Positions 1 to 9,717 are shown, counted from the first letter of the stretch. The stretch: DNA of 64,000 nucleotides from Desulfobulbus sp. Tol-SR (GCA_000769715.1 JROS01000039.1:62001-126000); one strand, 5' to 3'. Translations and numbers: made by a program. Notes: generated by a model not told the origin, from the letters alone.

Positions 1-427
1 GCGCAGGTATGAAACGGTCTTCATTCTTCGCCCAAGCCAGAGCGAGGATGAGATCAATGCAATTATTGAAAACACGAAGAATATCATCTTGAGCGACAAA
101 GGCAGCATTATCGATCTCAACAAGTGGGGAATGAAAAAGCTGGCCTATACGATTAAAAAAGAGATTCAGGGACAGTACGTCTTTTGTGACTTTGCCGGCA
201 CACCGGCCTCAGTGGCAGAGTTCGAGCGAAAATTCCGGATTGACGATGCCGTTCTCAAATACCTGACCATCAAGACCGCAGATGCCATCTCTGAAGAAGA
301 GATCGGCAAGGCGATAGCCGAAGCAGACGCCAAGCATGCGGTACAGGCCAAAGAAACCTCGGAAGATGAGGACCAGGCCGTGACCGAAGAAGACGAGAGC
401 ATAGAAGAAACCACCGATGAAGAATAA
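1..427 (+). CDS. rpsF: Small ribosomal subunit protein bS6 (5' end cut by two bases)
   Basis: Ribosomal protein S6 of the 30S central domain, where it pairs with S18. The reading frame is open from base 2 and begins RRYETVFILRP, the usual S6 N-terminus. Base 1 is a G, so the start is probably an ATG of which only the last base is in the window. A TTG at 89 gives a shorter open frame but would remove the first beta strand. The core (INKW-like 'LNKWGMKKLAY') is followed by a long acidic tail of about 35 residues rich in Glu and Asp, common in S6. It leads the rpsF-rpsR-DUF2232-rplI group, 38 bp before rpsR. Confidence 0.95.
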   Translation, partial: RRYETVFILRPSQSEDEINAIIENTKNIILSDKGSIIDLNKWGMKKLAYTIKKEIQGQYVFCDFAGTPASVAEFERKFRIDDAVLKYLTIKTADAISEEEIGKAIAEADAKHAVQAKETSEDEDQAVTEEDESIEETTDEE

Positions 428-465
428 GCGCTTAGCAGCGTTTTCCTGAAACTGGAGAATCGATC

Positions 466-711
466 ATGTCACAAAAACCACAGAGAAAATTATTTTCCCG
501 TAAAAAAGTTTGTCGGTTTTGCGCCGACAAGGAAGCAGTTATCGATTACAAAGATGTAAAAACATTACGCAATTTTGTTTCAGAGCGCGGCAAGATCATC
601 CCGCGGCGCATCGTTGGCACCTGTGCAACGCATCAGCGCCAGCTTTGCGAGGCAATCAAACTTGCAAGACATATCGCCTTGCTGCCCTATTCCGGTGCAG
701 CCCAAGGATAA
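466..711 (+). CDS. rpsR: Small ribosomal subunit protein bS18
   Basis: Ribosomal protein S18, 81 residues, binding partner of S6 in the 30S platform. The core '[24 protein letters not shown]' region (given here as a description of residues about 25 to 48) is typical. A CxxC at residues 16-19, with another Cys in 'GTCATH' and one in 'LCEAIK', indicates the zinc-binding form of S18 rather than the Cys-free form. The start ATG follows a GGAGA-like site. The gene sits between rpsF and the DUF2232 gene, the normal order. Confidence 0.97.
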   Translation: MSQKPQRKLFSRKKVCRFCADKEAVIDYKDVKTLRNFVSERGKIIPRRIVGTCATHQRQLCEAIKLARHIALLPYSGAAQG

Positions 712-731
712 TCTTGCAAGAAGGAGAGCGG

Positions 732-1709
732 GTGGCAAGTGAGGAACAAGCCGGTCCAGAGTTGGGAAAAGTGTTTCAAAACATTTTTCTGCTCTTCCTT
801 GCCGCTTTTCTTCCAGCACTTAATTTTTCAGTTTTCGGCTGGTTGAATGGGGTTCTTCCCCTGCTCACGTTTATGCTGCTGTATATGTTCGGCCTGAACG
901 TCGGCAACAAAATGATCCTGACCGGAGGAATACTGGCGTTGATTGCGGGACTCGCAACGGCACGAATTGAACCGCTTCTGATATCATTATCCATGATCCC
1001 TTGCGGATATGCGATCAATTGGTCGGCTCTCCGGCGGGAATCACCGGTGCGTGCCGGCCTGAAAGGGATAACGGTTCTGGGCGGGTTCTGGATTTTTCTT
1101 GTCGCGGTATTCGCGGCGATTTATGAGATAAATCCATATGCTGAGTTTCTGCAGGCTCTCGATCAGGGTATGGTTGAGGCATTGGAATATTATCGGCGAA
1201 GTGACACCGTCCCTGCTGATACGCTAATCATTCTGGAAACGAGCCTCTACCAGATGAAAGGATTGCTTCCTTTGATCATGCCGTCAATATTGACTGGCGT
1301 TGTGATATTGACAATATGGATCACCCTGACTGCCGGTAACCGGATGGTGTATCAATTCACCGGGAATTCTCCGTGGCCACGGCAGAGATTGTGGCGGATC
1401 CCGGATAACTTGATCTGGCTGATCATCGTTATGGCCCTGGTCGCCCTCGTGTCAAGCGGTCAAATACAGATTGTCGCCATCAATGCATTGATCATAGGGG
1501 GAATACTCTATTTTTTTCAAGGACTGGCGGTATTCTCCTTTTTCCTGCACAAGTGGAATCTGCCGATGCTGTTGCGCTCGTTCCTCTATGTGATGGTAAT
1601 TTTCCAATCGTTTGGAACACTCATTCTCATTGGGACCGGGCTTGCAGATGTATGGTTCGATCTCAGAAAGATCAGAAAACCGGCCGATACCGAATCGGCA
1701 AATTTGTAA
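732..1709 (+). CDS. DUF2232 (YybS-like) integral membrane protein
   Basis: Polytopic membrane protein of about 325 residues with roughly eight hydrophobic segments (for example 'IFLLFLAAFLPAL' near the N-terminus and 'IIVMALVALVSSG' late in the chain). The frame is open further upstream, overlapping rpsR. I chose the GTG at 732 because AAGGAG lies five bases before it and the upstream part is only an alternative reading of rpsR. Proteins of the DUF2232 family are commonly found between rpsR and rplI in this bacterial group. Their function is not established. Likely cotranscribed with the ribosomal genes. Confidence 0.8.
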   Translation: MASEEQAGPELGKVFQNIFLLFLAAFLPALNFSVFGWLNGVLPLLTFMLLYMFGLNVGNKMILTGGILALIAGLATARIEPLLISLSMIPCGYAINWSALRRESPVRAGLKGITVLGGFWIFLVAVFAAIYEINPYAEFLQALDQGMVEALEYYRRSDTVPADTLIILETSLYQMKGLLPLIMPSILTGVVILTIWITLTAGNRMVYQFTGNSPWPRQRLWRIPDNLIWLIIVMALVALVSSGQIQIVAINALIIGGILYFFQGLAVFSFFLHKWNLPMLLRSFLYVMVIFQSFGTLILIGTGLADVWFDLRKIRKPADTESANL

Positions 1710-1773
1710 CATTTAATTCTGCAGCAGGACATTCCTGCAGAATGACAAGAGAGATATTAATAAGGAGTCACAC

Positions 1774-2226
1774 ATGGAACTCATACTCAAACAAACCATC
1801 AGTACTCTGGGGCAAGAGGGCGATGTCGTCACCGTCAAGTCGGGTTATGGTCGCAATTATCTGCTGCCACAGAGAAAAGCGGTCCTGGCCACTCCCGCGA
1901 ACAAGGCTATTTTAGAGCAAAACAAGGCAGATATCATTGCCAGAAGAGAAGCAGAGCGCAAGATTGCCGAGGATCTGTCGAAAAAAATTTCCGGCCTGGA
2001 GATCGTGATCGAACAACTCGCCGGTGATGACGGGAGGCTGTTCGGATCGGTTACCAGCGCCGATATAGCTGCCAAATTGGCCGAAAACAATATTGATATT
2101 GACAGGAAGCAGATTCTCCTCGTCGATCCGATCAAGACCCTCGGGACAACCACCATCAGCATCAAGGTCGGTTTCCAGATGACCACGGATATTACGATCA
2201 ATATCGTTCCCAGTACCAAGGGATAG
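1774..2226 (+). CDS. rplI: Large ribosomal subunit protein bL9
   Basis: Ribosomal protein L9, 150 residues. The N-terminal 23S rRNA-binding domain is recognisable from 'MELILKQTISTLGQEGDVV' and the signature 'VKSGYGRNYLLPQ'. A charged connecting helix ('AERKIAEDLSKKI') and the C-terminal domain ('RLFGSVTSADIA') follow. The ATG is preceded by AAGGAG at good spacing. It is the last gene before a strong intrinsic terminator, so the ribosomal group probably ends here. Confidence 0.97.
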   Translation: MELILKQTISTLGQEGDVVTVKSGYGRNYLLPQRKAVLATPANKAILEQNKADIIARREAERKIAEDLSKKISGLEIVIEQLAGDDGRLFGSVTSADIAAKLAENNIDIDRKQILLVDPIKTLGTTTISIKVGFQMTTDITINIVPSTKG

Positions 2227-2300
2227 TAGTATTTGATATAAGAAATCAGTTGGCGGCAGATACGGCGGAGAGTGCGCCGACCGGGCTGATCTCTTAACCG

Positions 2301-2341
2301 ACACACCAGGATGGGTCTTGCCTTCCTGGTGTGTTTTTGTT
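2301..2341 (+). terminator. Intrinsic terminator after rplI
   Basis: Perfect 11-bp stem (ACACACCAGGA at 2301-2311 pairing with 2324-2334) with a 12-base loop, followed by TTTT GTTT. It separates the ribosomal genes from dnaB. It also argues against any dnaB start upstream of it, such as the in-frame ATG at 2311 that lies in the hairpin. Confidence 0.85.
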
Positions 2342-2391
2342 TACACTGCTGCTCATATTCACACACCATCTCCCAACCGGACATATCATCA

Positions 2392-3759
2392 ATGAACAAC
2401 CTGCCCCAGAACGGAATCGGCATTCGCGTCCCTCCCCAGAATATCGAGGCCGAGCAGGCCGTTCTCGGGTCGATCCTCTTGAAGGACAAAGCGTTCAGTA
2501 CGGTTCTCGAAATCATCGGGGGGAACGATTTTTATAAAGTTGCCCACCGAATCATTTTCGAGGCCTTGATCGATCTGTTCGAGAAAAACGAACCGCAGGA
2601 CCTTCTGACTCTCTCTAATCTTCTGAGCGATCAGAACAAACTCGAGGAAATCGGCGGAATCGCCTATCTGACAAGCCTGACCTCCATCGTCCCGGTAACG
2701 GCAAATATTGCCAGTTATGCCAAGATTATCCGCCAGAAATCGATCCTTCGCCAGCTCATCCGGGTAAATTCCGATATCGCGTCGAGATGCTATGAGGAAC
2801 AGGGAGATATCGATACCCTCGTTGATGAGGCGGAGCAGGCTATTTTCGACATTGCCGGCGCCAAGAGCAACCAACATTTCGTTGCGGTCAAACACATTGT
2901 TCCCAAGGCATTTGAAACGGTTGAAAATCTATTTAAACGCAAGGAACTGATCACCGGAGTTCCAACCGGGTACTATGATCTCGACCGCTACACCGCCGGC
3001 CTCCAGCCTTCGGATCTCATCATCCTTGCCGCACGCCCATCGATGGGTAAGACCGCCTTCGCGATGAATATCGCTCAGCACGCGGCGATGATCGAGAAGA
3101 TCGGCGTTGCCATATTCAGCCTGGAGATGTCGAAGGAACAACTGGTCATGCGCCTTCTCAGCTCCGTCGGCAAGATCGATTCGCAGCGAATCCGTACCGG
3201 CCGGTTGCAGAACGATGACTGGCCGAAATTGACCAGAGCTGTCGGAATGCTTTCGGAGGCCCCGATCTATATCGATGATACCCCGGCTATCTCCGTTCTT
3301 GAGATGCGCGCCAAGGTCAGGCGTCTCGCCTCCCAGTTCGACATCGGCCTGGTGGTCGTCGATTATCTGCAGTTGATGCAGGGGCGCGGCAACACCGAAA
3401 ACAGGACTCAGGAGATCAGCGATATCTCGAGATCACTGAAGGCCCTGGCCAAAGAGCACCACATGCCCGTCCTCGCCCTCTCCCAGCTCAACCGGGGCCT
3501 GGAAAACAGGACCGACAAACGGCCGATGATGGCCGATCTCCGTGAGTCCGGGGCCATCGAACAGGACGCCGACGTCATCTGTTTCATCTATCGCGACGAA
3601 GTCTATAACAAAAGCGAGGACAATCCCAACAAGGGCAGTGCCGAGGTCATCATAGGCAAGCAGAGAAACGGTCCGACAGGCATGGTTAAATTGACATTCC
3701 TCAAAGAATTCACTATGTTTGAAAACATGAGTGCAAAAAGTGAATACGAAACGATGTAA
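2392..3759 (+). CDS. dnaB: Replicative DNA helicase DnaB
   Basis: Hexameric 5'-3' replication fork helicase, 455 residues. The N-terminal domain starts 'VPPQNIEAEQAVLGSILL', which binds DnaG and loader proteins in the family. The RecA-like domain shows the Walker A segment 'ARPSMGKTAFAMN', 'SLEMSKEQL' and Walker B 'VVDYLQLM'. No intein is present, and the length is normal. The frame is open back to 2311, but that codon lies in a terminator hairpin, so the ATG at 2392, next to the conserved N-terminus, was chosen. Confidence 0.96.
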   Translation: MNNLPQNGIGIRVPPQNIEAEQAVLGSILLKDKAFSTVLEIIGGNDFYKVAHRIIFEALIDLFEKNEPQDLLTLSNLLSDQNKLEEIGGIAYLTSLTSIVPVTANIASYAKIIRQKSILRQLIRVNSDIASRCYEEQGDIDTLVDEAEQAIFDIAGAKSNQHFVAVKHIVPKAFETVENLFKRKELITGVPTGYYDLDRYTAGLQPSDLIILAARPSMGKTAFAMNIAQHAAMIEKIGVAIFSLEMSKEQLVMRLLSSVGKIDSQRIRTGRLQNDDWPKLTRAVGMLSEAPIYIDDTPAISVLEMRAKVRRLASQFDIGLVVVDYLQLMQGRGNTENRTQEISDISRSLKALAKEHHMPVLALSQLNRGLENRTDKRPMMADLRESGAIEQDADVICFIYRDEVYNKSEDNPNKGSAEVIIGKQRNGPTGMVKLTFLKEFTMFENMSAKSEYETM

Positions 3760-3822
3760 TCCAAACGATATTCGGTTCGCGCAGGCCACACCAGGCACGG
3801 GCAAATGCATAGGGACAACACC

Positions 3823-6312
3823 ATGATCACCAGCCAGAGCGGCAAGAAATACGATTTCAAGGCAATCGAAGAAAAATGGCAGCGTTTCTGGAGTGAAAAC
3901 TCCACCTATCAAACAACTGAAGACGCGACGCGGGAGAAGTACTATGTCCTGGAAATGTTTCCTTATCCTTCAGGAAAGATCCATATGGGACATGTGCGGA
4001 ACTACTCCATCGGCGACGTGGTTGCCAGGTACAAGAGAATGCGGGGCTACAATGTCCTTCACCCGATGGGATGGGATGCCTTCGGTCTGCCCGCTGAAAA
4101 TGCCGCCCAGAAAAACAACAGTCACCCCGCCACCTGGACCTACGCCAACATAGAGTACATGCGCAAACAGCTGCGGCAGCTTGGCCTTTCCTATGACTGG
4201 CAGCGTGAGATTGCCACCTGCAACCCCGGGTATTTCCGCTGGGAGCAACTCTTTTTCATCGATATGTGGGAAAAAGGCATCATCTACCAGAAGGTGACGA
4301 CCGTCAACTGGTGCGAATCCTGTCAGACCGTGCTGGCCAACGAACAGGTGATCGAAGGCTGCTGCTGGCGTTGCGATCAGCCGGTTATGCCGCGGAAGAT
4401 GAACGGCTGGTTCTTCAAGATCACCGATTATGCGGAGGAACTGCTCGCCGACCTCGATACACTGACAGGGTGGCCGGAAAAAGTCGTGACAATGCAGCGT
4501 AACTGGATCGGAAAATCCACAGGGCTCACCTGCGATTTCCCGGTCGATGGACTCGACGAGAAGATCTCCATCTTCACGACCCGTCCCGACACCATTTTCG
4601 GGGTCACCTTCATGTCCATCGCCGCCGAGCATCCCCTGCTCGACACACTCCTGCCGGGCACTGCAAATGAGGACGAGATCCGGAAATTCATCGATCAGAT
4701 CATCACCGAGAAGCAGCGCAAGAGCAACGAGGAAGAACCGGAGAAAAAGGGTATCTTCACCGGCAGATACTGTATCAATCCATTCAATGGGAAGAAAATA
4801 CCGCTGTATATCGCCAACTTTGTCCTGATGGACTACGGCACCGGTGCCGTCATGGCGGTACCGGCCCATGATGAACGGGATTTCGAATTTGCCAGAAAAT
4901 ACGGGCTCGACATCACTCCGGTCATCATGCCGGAAGGGGAAACGCTGGTCGGTGAATCAATGGATCAGGCCTATACCGGTCCCGGGACCCTTGCCAATTC
5001 AAGCGATTTTACCGGTCTGCCATCGGAAGAGGCGCAACAGAGGATCATCGGCCATGCCGTCGACCACGGTTTCGGCGCCCCCCACGTCACCTACCGGCTC
5101 CGCGACTGGGGCATCTCCAGGCAACGGTACTGGGGCGCCCCGATTCCGATGATCCACTGCGACAGCTGCGGGGTGCAGCCGGTCCCCCGCGACCAGTTGC
5201 CGGTGGTGCTGCCGGAGGATGCCGATCCCGGCAACAGCAAATGCGACCCGTTGCACCAGCGCCCCACCTTCTATACCACCACCTGTCCCGTCTGTAATGG
5301 CCCGGCTCGCCGGGAAACGGATACGATGGACACCTTCGTCGAATCATCGTGGTATTTTGCCAGGTATACCTGCCCGCGGCTCGCAGACGCGCCGATCGAT
5401 CGCGACAAGGCCTCGCACTGGCTCCCGGTCGATCAGTACATTGGCGGGGTCGAACATGCCATCCTCCATCTCCTCTATTCCCGATTCTTCACCAAGGTGC
5501 TGCGGGATCTCGGTTATCTCACCATCGATGAACCGTTCACCAACCTCCTGACCCAGGGAATGGTCATCAAGGATGGCGCCAAGATGTCGAAATCAAAAGG
5601 AAACGTTGTTGACCCCCATGATCTTGTGGCAGAATACGGGGCCGACACCGTACGGCTGTTCAGCCTCTTTGCCGCCCCTCCGGAAAAGGATCTGGAATGG
5701 AATCCGCAGGGGGTGGAAGGCGCCTCCCGATTTATCAACAGGATCTACCGGTTCATTGAAAACAACGGACAGAGCCTGGTCAACGTCCCTCCCCCAGGCA
5801 AGGTACTGAGCGAAGCAGACCGCAATCTCCACCGCAAGACCCACCAGACCGTACGGCGGGTGACGGAGAATATTGAAAACAACTTCCATTTCAATACCGC
5901 TATCAGCGCGGTGATGGAGCTGTTCAACGGCATCTTGACGGCCACAGACGAGGAAAAAGGAAATGCGGTTCACCCGTATTTTGTCAAAGAGGCAATCGAC
6001 TCCGTCCTGCTGCTGCTTTCACCGATGATTCCCCATTTCTGCACTGAAATGTGGGACCGGCTGGAAATGGGTTCGATCGAGACCGTTCCGTGGCCGCAAT
6101 GGGATGCCGAGGCTGCTGCCGAGGAACGTCTCACTATCGTGGTCCAGGTCAACGGCAAGGTGCGCAGCCGCCTTGAAGTCCCTGCGGACATCGACGACAA
6201 ACCCCTTGTCACCATGGCTCTGACGGACGATAATGTCGCCAGATTCATCGGCGCCAGAGAGGTGAAAAAGACCATTGTCATCAAGAAGAAACTTGTGAAT
6301 ATCGTTATATAA
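3823..6312 (+). CDS. leuS: Leucine--tRNA ligase
   Basis: Class I aminoacyl-tRNA synthetase charging tRNA-Leu, about 829 residues. The HIGH box reads 'PYPSGKIHMGHVRNY' and the KMSKS box 'GAKMSKSKGN'. A zinc-type CxxC pair ('CESCQ' and 'CCWRC') and a CP1 editing domain ('TTRPDTIFGVTF', 'GTGAVMAVPAHDERD') are visible. The ATG at 3823 has AGGGA seven bases upstream. An in-frame ATG at 3805 has no such site. The gene follows dnaB after 63 bp. Confidence 0.97.
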   Translation: MITSQSGKKYDFKAIEEKWQRFWSENSTYQTTEDATREKYYVLEMFPYPSGKIHMGHVRNYSIGDVVARYKRMRGYNVLHPMGWDAFGLPAENAAQKNNSHPATWTYANIEYMRKQLRQLGLSYDWQREIATCNPGYFRWEQLFFIDMWEKGIIYQKVTTVNWCESCQTVLANEQVIEGCCWRCDQPVMPRKMNGWFFKITDYAEELLADLDTLTGWPEKVVTMQRNWIGKSTGLTCDFPVDGLDEKISIFTTRPDTIFGVTFMSIAAEHPLLDTLLPGTANEDEIRKFIDQIITEKQRKSNEEEPEKKGIFTGRYCINPFNGKKIPLYIANFVLMDYGTGAVMAVPAHDERDFEFARKYGLDITPVIMPEGETLVGESMDQAYTGPGTLANSSDFTGLPSEEAQQRIIGHAVDHGFGAPHVTYRLRDWGISRQRYWGAPIPMIHCDSCGVQPVPRDQLPVVLPEDADPGNSKCDPLHQRPTFYTTTCPVCNGPARRETDTMDTFVESSWYFARYTCPRLADAPIDRDKASHWLPVDQYIGGVEHAILHLLYSRFFTKVLRDLGYLTIDEPFTNLLTQGMVIKDGAKMSKSKGNVVDPHDLVAEYGADTVRLFSLFAAPPEKDLEWNPQGVEGASRFINRIYRFIENNGQSLVNVPPPGKVLSEADRNLHRKTHQTVRRVTENIENNFHFNTAISAVMELFNGILTATDEEKGNAVHPYFVKEAIDSVLLLLSPMIPHFCTEMWDRLEMGSIETVPWPQWDAEAAAEERLTIVVQVNGKVRSRLEVPADIDDKPLVTMALTDDNVARFIGAREVKKTIVIKKKLVNIVI

Positions 6313-6398
6313 CACTATACTCTGTGCCTTGATAGCACCAGTGGCGCTGCCCAAAGGACACTGGAAAGCCTCCTCATTTCTTGACAAGGAGAACTCTG

Positions 6399-6926
6399 TT
6401 GAAGACACCACGGCTTATAACTTCGACCTTCACAGCCTTTCTGCTGCTGTTCCTGGCCTCCTGCGGGTATCACAATCCCTACGTCTATTCAGGTCCGGAA
6501 AAATCGATCTATATCACTGAATGGAAGAATCGGACCAGCGAGCTGGGACTCGACTCGCAGATTTACCGGTCACTGGCCCGCTGGTTCCAGAAGTCAGGGT
6601 CGCTCCATGTCACGAAAAATAGAGCAGGCTCTGATCTGATCCTCGCAGGCGAGATCGTTTCGATCTCCCTGCCAAGCTTGAGTTACAGGTCGAACCGCGA
6701 TGCGGCCGAGGTCAAGCTTACCCTTCGTGTACGGTATATCCTGAAGGATATCGCCACGGGCAAGGTCCTGGTTGAGGCGCCGAGCGATTATTACACCGAA
6801 TCATATTTGACCTCTTCTTCTTCCGCGGTCGAGGAGGAAAACAAAAAACAGGCGTTGGAGACCATTATCAAAGATCTCTCCCAGAAGATCTACCAGAGAA
6901 CGCTGGTTCAGATCCCCAAGCTGTAA
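6399..6926 (+). CDS. lptE: LPS-assembly lipoprotein LptE
   Basis: Outer-membrane lipoprotein that plugs the LptD barrel and takes part in lipopolysaccharide insertion. The product is about 175 residues with a signal peptide ending in the lipobox LASC, followed by 'GYHNPY', the usual LptE/RlpB start of the mature protein. The chosen start is a TTG at 6399 with AAGGAG seven bases upstream. An earlier TTG at 6381 lacks a ribosome site. The gene follows leuS, the same order as in many proteobacteria (leuS-lptE). holA does not follow here. A terminator lies directly downstream. Confidence 0.85.
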   Translation: MKTPRLITSTFTAFLLLFLASCGYHNPYVYSGPEKSIYITEWKNRTSELGLDSQIYRSLARWFQKSGSLHVTKNRAGSDLILAGEIVSISLPSLSYRSNRDAAEVKLTLRVRYILKDIATGKVLVEAPSDYYTESYLTSSSSAVEEENKKQALETIIKDLSQKIYQRTLVQIPKL

Positions 6927-6952
6927 TCGGCTCGTCTCCCATATTTTTCCCT

Positions 6953-6991
6953 CAGGCCGGTTTCTTTACCGAAATCGGCCTGTTTTTTTTT
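6953..6991 (+). terminator. Intrinsic terminator after lptE
   Basis: Twelve-base-pair stem CAGGCCGGTTTC/GAAATCGGCCTG (one G-T pair) at 6953-6964 and 6971-6982, followed by nine T residues. It ends the leuS-lptE unit and lies only seven bases before the dusB start codon. Confidence 0.88.
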
Positions 6992-6997
6992 GCACCC

Positions 6998-7939
6998 ATG
7001 CTGATAATCGGTTCGCTCGCCTTCTCCTCGCCTCTTGTCCTCGCTCCACTTGCCGGATACAGCGATCTGCCTTTTCGGCTTCTCTGCCGCGAATATGGCG
7101 CCGGTTTCTGTGTCTCGGAAATGATCAGTTGCCATGGTCTGTGCTATCAACAGCTAAAGACCATCGACATGCTGCTGTCAACGCCTGCGGAGCGTCCCGT
7201 CGCCTTTCAGCTTTTTGGTGCCGATCCCGACCGGATGGCGGAGGCGGCGGCGATCGTCTCGACCTTTGCCCCGGACATGATCGACATCAACATGGGCTGT
7301 CCGGTGAAAAAGGTGACAAAACGCGGCGCCGGGGCCGCTCTCATGGCCGCACCCGGTCTCGCCGAAAAAATAATCCTGAGAGTCGTGGCGAATACATCCC
7401 TGCCGGTGACGGTCAAGATCAGGGCCGGGGTCAATGCCTCCGAGTTGAACGGAGTAGAATTCGCCAGGATGGCGCAGGGTTCGGGGGCAGCCGCGGTCAT
7501 CGTCCATGGCCGCACCTGGGCCCAGGGATTTTCGGGCCGGGCGGAGAGAACCATCATCGCCACAATCAAACAGGCCCTGACGATCCCGGTCATCGGCAAT
7601 GGCGACATCCAATCATATCAGGAGGCGATGCAGCTGCTGGAGGAAACGGGGTGCGACGGGGTCATGATCGGCAGGGCCGCCCTGGGCAACCCCTGGGTCT
7701 TCTCCGCCGCGGGCCGTCCGGATGATCTTGGGACGATCGTTGACGGGGCGATCCGTCACCTCACCCTGGTTGAGCAGTTCCTCGGCCCCGACAGGCCGAT
7801 TGGTGTCATCAGGAACCATATCGGCAAATATTTTAAAAACCTGCCGGGAAGCAGTGATATCCGCAGGGCAGTCTACAACTGCTCTGCACAGTCAGACATG
7901 AAAAACCTTCTCCTGTCTCTGAGAAATACGGACGAATGA
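6998..7939 (+). CDS. dusB: tRNA-dihydrouridine synthase, DusB-like
   Basis: FMN-dependent enzyme reducing uridine to dihydrouridine in tRNA, 313 residues. The TIM-barrel signature 'LAPLAGYSDLPFRLLCREYGAG', 'INMGCPVKKVTKRGAGAAL' and 'VHGRTWAQGF' with 'IGNGDI' and 'MIGRAALGNPW' is complete. The catalytic Cys is in the loop after 'INMGCPV'. The ATG at 6998 gives the expected N-terminus but has no Shine-Dalgarno sequence, being just seven bases past a terminator T-run. Translation may be leaderless or depend on read-through. A second Dus paralogue is at 37249-38241. Confidence 0.9.
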   Translation: MLIIGSLAFSSPLVLAPLAGYSDLPFRLLCREYGAGFCVSEMISCHGLCYQQLKTIDMLLSTPAERPVAFQLFGADPDRMAEAAAIVSTFAPDMIDINMGCPVKKVTKRGAGAALMAAPGLAEKIILRVVANTSLPVTVKIRAGVNASELNGVEFARMAQGSGAAAVIVHGRTWAQGFSGRAERTIIATIKQALTIPVIGNGDIQSYQEAMQLLEETGCDGVMIGRAALGNPWVFSAAGRPDDLGTIVDGAIRHLTLVEQFLGPDRPIGVIRNHIGKYFKNLPGSSDIRRAVYNCSAQSDMKNLLLSLRNTDE

Positions 7940-8011
7940 CGGGCATGGCACCTGTCGCCGGCTGTGAAGATCGGCACCTCCCTCCGGTGAAGATTTCACC
8001 CCCCTCCCCAA

Positions 8012-9550
8012 TCAACCAGTTTTCCGAAGAAAAGCCGACCAGTTCCTGACCAGATGGATCAAGGATCGGGTGCCGATACCTGACGGGCCTTTCGGGATAT
8101 ACGACTTTTCAGTGAATTCCCAGGCCGTCCCGGCGATATCAAGATGCACCCACGGAACATCCCCAACGAATTTTTGGAGATAGGCGGCGGCCGTGATCGT
8201 TCCTGCCGGCTTGCCGCCGGTATTCTTGATATCCGCCACCTCGGATTCGATCTGTTTGCTGTACTCCGGCCCGAGGGGCAGCCGCCACATCGGTTCGCCG
8301 CTGCACCGTCCGGCCTCCTTGATCCTTTCCGCCAACTCGTCGTTATTTGCCAATATACCGGTATAATGATGACCGAGGGCGATGATGACCGCTCCCGTCA
8401 AGGTGGCCAGGTCGATGACACAGCAGGGGGAGAATTTTTCAATCCCGTAGGCCAGTGCATCGGCGAGGATCAACCGGCCTTCGGCATCGGTATTGACGAT
8501 CTCCGAGGTTACACCGCCATAGTGGACGATGATGTCACCAGGCTTGACCGCCGCTCCTCCACCCATGTTTTCCGTGGCCGGGATGATCGCCACCACCCCG
8601 ACATCCGGCCGTTCTTCGCCGATGACCTGCATGGCGGTCAACACGGCTGCCCCGCCGCACATATCGAATTTCATGTCCTGCATCCCCGTCGCCGGCTTCA
8701 GTGAGACTCCACCGGAATCGAAGGTCAGGCCTTTGCCGATCAGGAGAATCGTCTCCGCCGGTTGTGGGGGTCGGTATTCGAGGATCACCATCTTCGGCGG
8801 TTCGGCCGACCCCTTGCTGACGGCGATGATGCCCCCCATCCCAAGGCGCTGCATATCCTCCTTCTCCAGGATCGTCAGCGACATCGCCATGCTGTCGGAG
8901 AGGCCTTGCGCGTATTCACCAAATCGTGACGGCGTCCAGTCGTTGCCCGGCTCGTTGGCCATATCCCTCGCGGCATTGGCGGCCCTGGCGGCCCGCTCCC
9001 CCCGCTCAACCCCCTTGCGCACCTCACCCATTCCGGATGAGGTGTGGAAAACGACCTTCGTCAGCCCGGGATACGGCACCTCGTTTTTATCCTCGGTCTT
9101 GTACTTGCGAAATCGATAGTCGCCAAGCAACACCCCTTCAGCAAGGCCTTCGGCGACGCCACCAGGTCCGAGGCGGGAGAGAACCGGGAGGCTGATCATT
9201 ATCGATCCGGCCTGGATCTTGGCGCATTGGCGGGCTATATTGCCTCCGACGACCCTGCATGTCTCCCTCAGGACGCAGGGATCTTCTGTTTCAGCAACCT
9301 TGCCCATGCCCGCCAGCATGACACGTCTGGCGCCAAACGTCTTCTCAATGGCCCGATCCGGGTACAGGATCAGAATTTCATCCATTTTGGCTTTGAAATC
9401 TCCAAGTTCCAGCGCATTCATTGCCAAGGGGCGCAACCGGTCTTCACAGGACGGCAGTCCCTGTTCCGGCTGCGCCATACAGATCACCAGCAGGTCACCG
9501 CGATATGCGACAATATCCTTACTGCTCACCGAAAGCTTTGTCGTATTCAT
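8012..9550 (-). CDS. pepA: Cytosol leucyl aminopeptidase (M17 family)
   Basis: Two-metal aminopeptidase releasing N-terminal residues from peptides, 512 residues. The family signature 'NTDAEGRLILADAL' is present with the metal and catalytic region 'LIGKGLTFDSGG' (Lys and Asp) and 'DMKFDMCGGAAV'. The ATG at 9550 has AGAGG five bases upstream. An in-frame upstream start would add six residues. It converges with dusB across a 72-bp gap that shows no strong terminator. PepA can also bind DNA in some bacteria, but nothing here tests that. Confidence 0.95.
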   Translation of the reverse strand: MNTTKLSVSSKDIVAYRGDLLVICMAQPEQGLPSCEDRLRPLAMNALELGDFKAKMDEILILYPDRAIEKTFGARRVMLAGMGKVAETEDPCVLRETCRVVGGNIARQCAKIQAGSIMISLPVLSRLGPGGVAEGLAEGVLLGDYRFRKYKTEDKNEVPYPGLTKVVFHTSSGMGEVRKGVERGERAARAANAARDMANEPGNDWTPSRFGEYAQGLSDSMAMSLTILEKEDMQRLGMGGIIAVSKGSAEPPKMVILEYRPPQPAETILLIGKGLTFDSGGVSLKPATGMQDMKFDMCGGAAVLTAMQVIGEERPDVGVVAIIPATENMGGGAAVKPGDIIVHYGGVTSEIVNTDAEGRLILADALAYGIEKFSPCCVIDLATLTGAVIIALGHHYTGILANNDELAERIKEAGRCSGEPMWRLPLGPEYSKQIESEVADIKNTGGKPAGTITAAAYLQKFVGDVPWVHLDIAGTAWEFTEKSYIPKGPSGIGTRSLIHLVRNWSAFLRKTG

Positions 9551-9717
9551 TTGATCCTCTCGCGACACGCTCTATTGCGTACAATTTTCTGGTTATTCTC
9601 CAGATAGATACGGTATGATTTTTCACTCAAGGAGAGCCGCCGCATCGTTTTGTCCGGCATGCGGAATCGATTGCGCGCTCCAAAAAAATATCTTCGATAC
9701 AATGGGAGATTTTTTAC

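Noticed and set aside
2311-2391. N-terminal extension of DnaB
   Set aside because: The extra codons begin inside a terminator hairpin and do not resemble DnaB.
7940-8011. Possible hairpin between convergent dusB and pepA (GGTGAA with TTCACC)
   Set aside because: The stem is only six base pairs and no T-run follows, so it cannot be supported as a terminator.
9571-9620. Possible promoter for the CBS protein gene with TATGAT at 9614
   Set aside because: No acceptable -35 is found at the right spacing.
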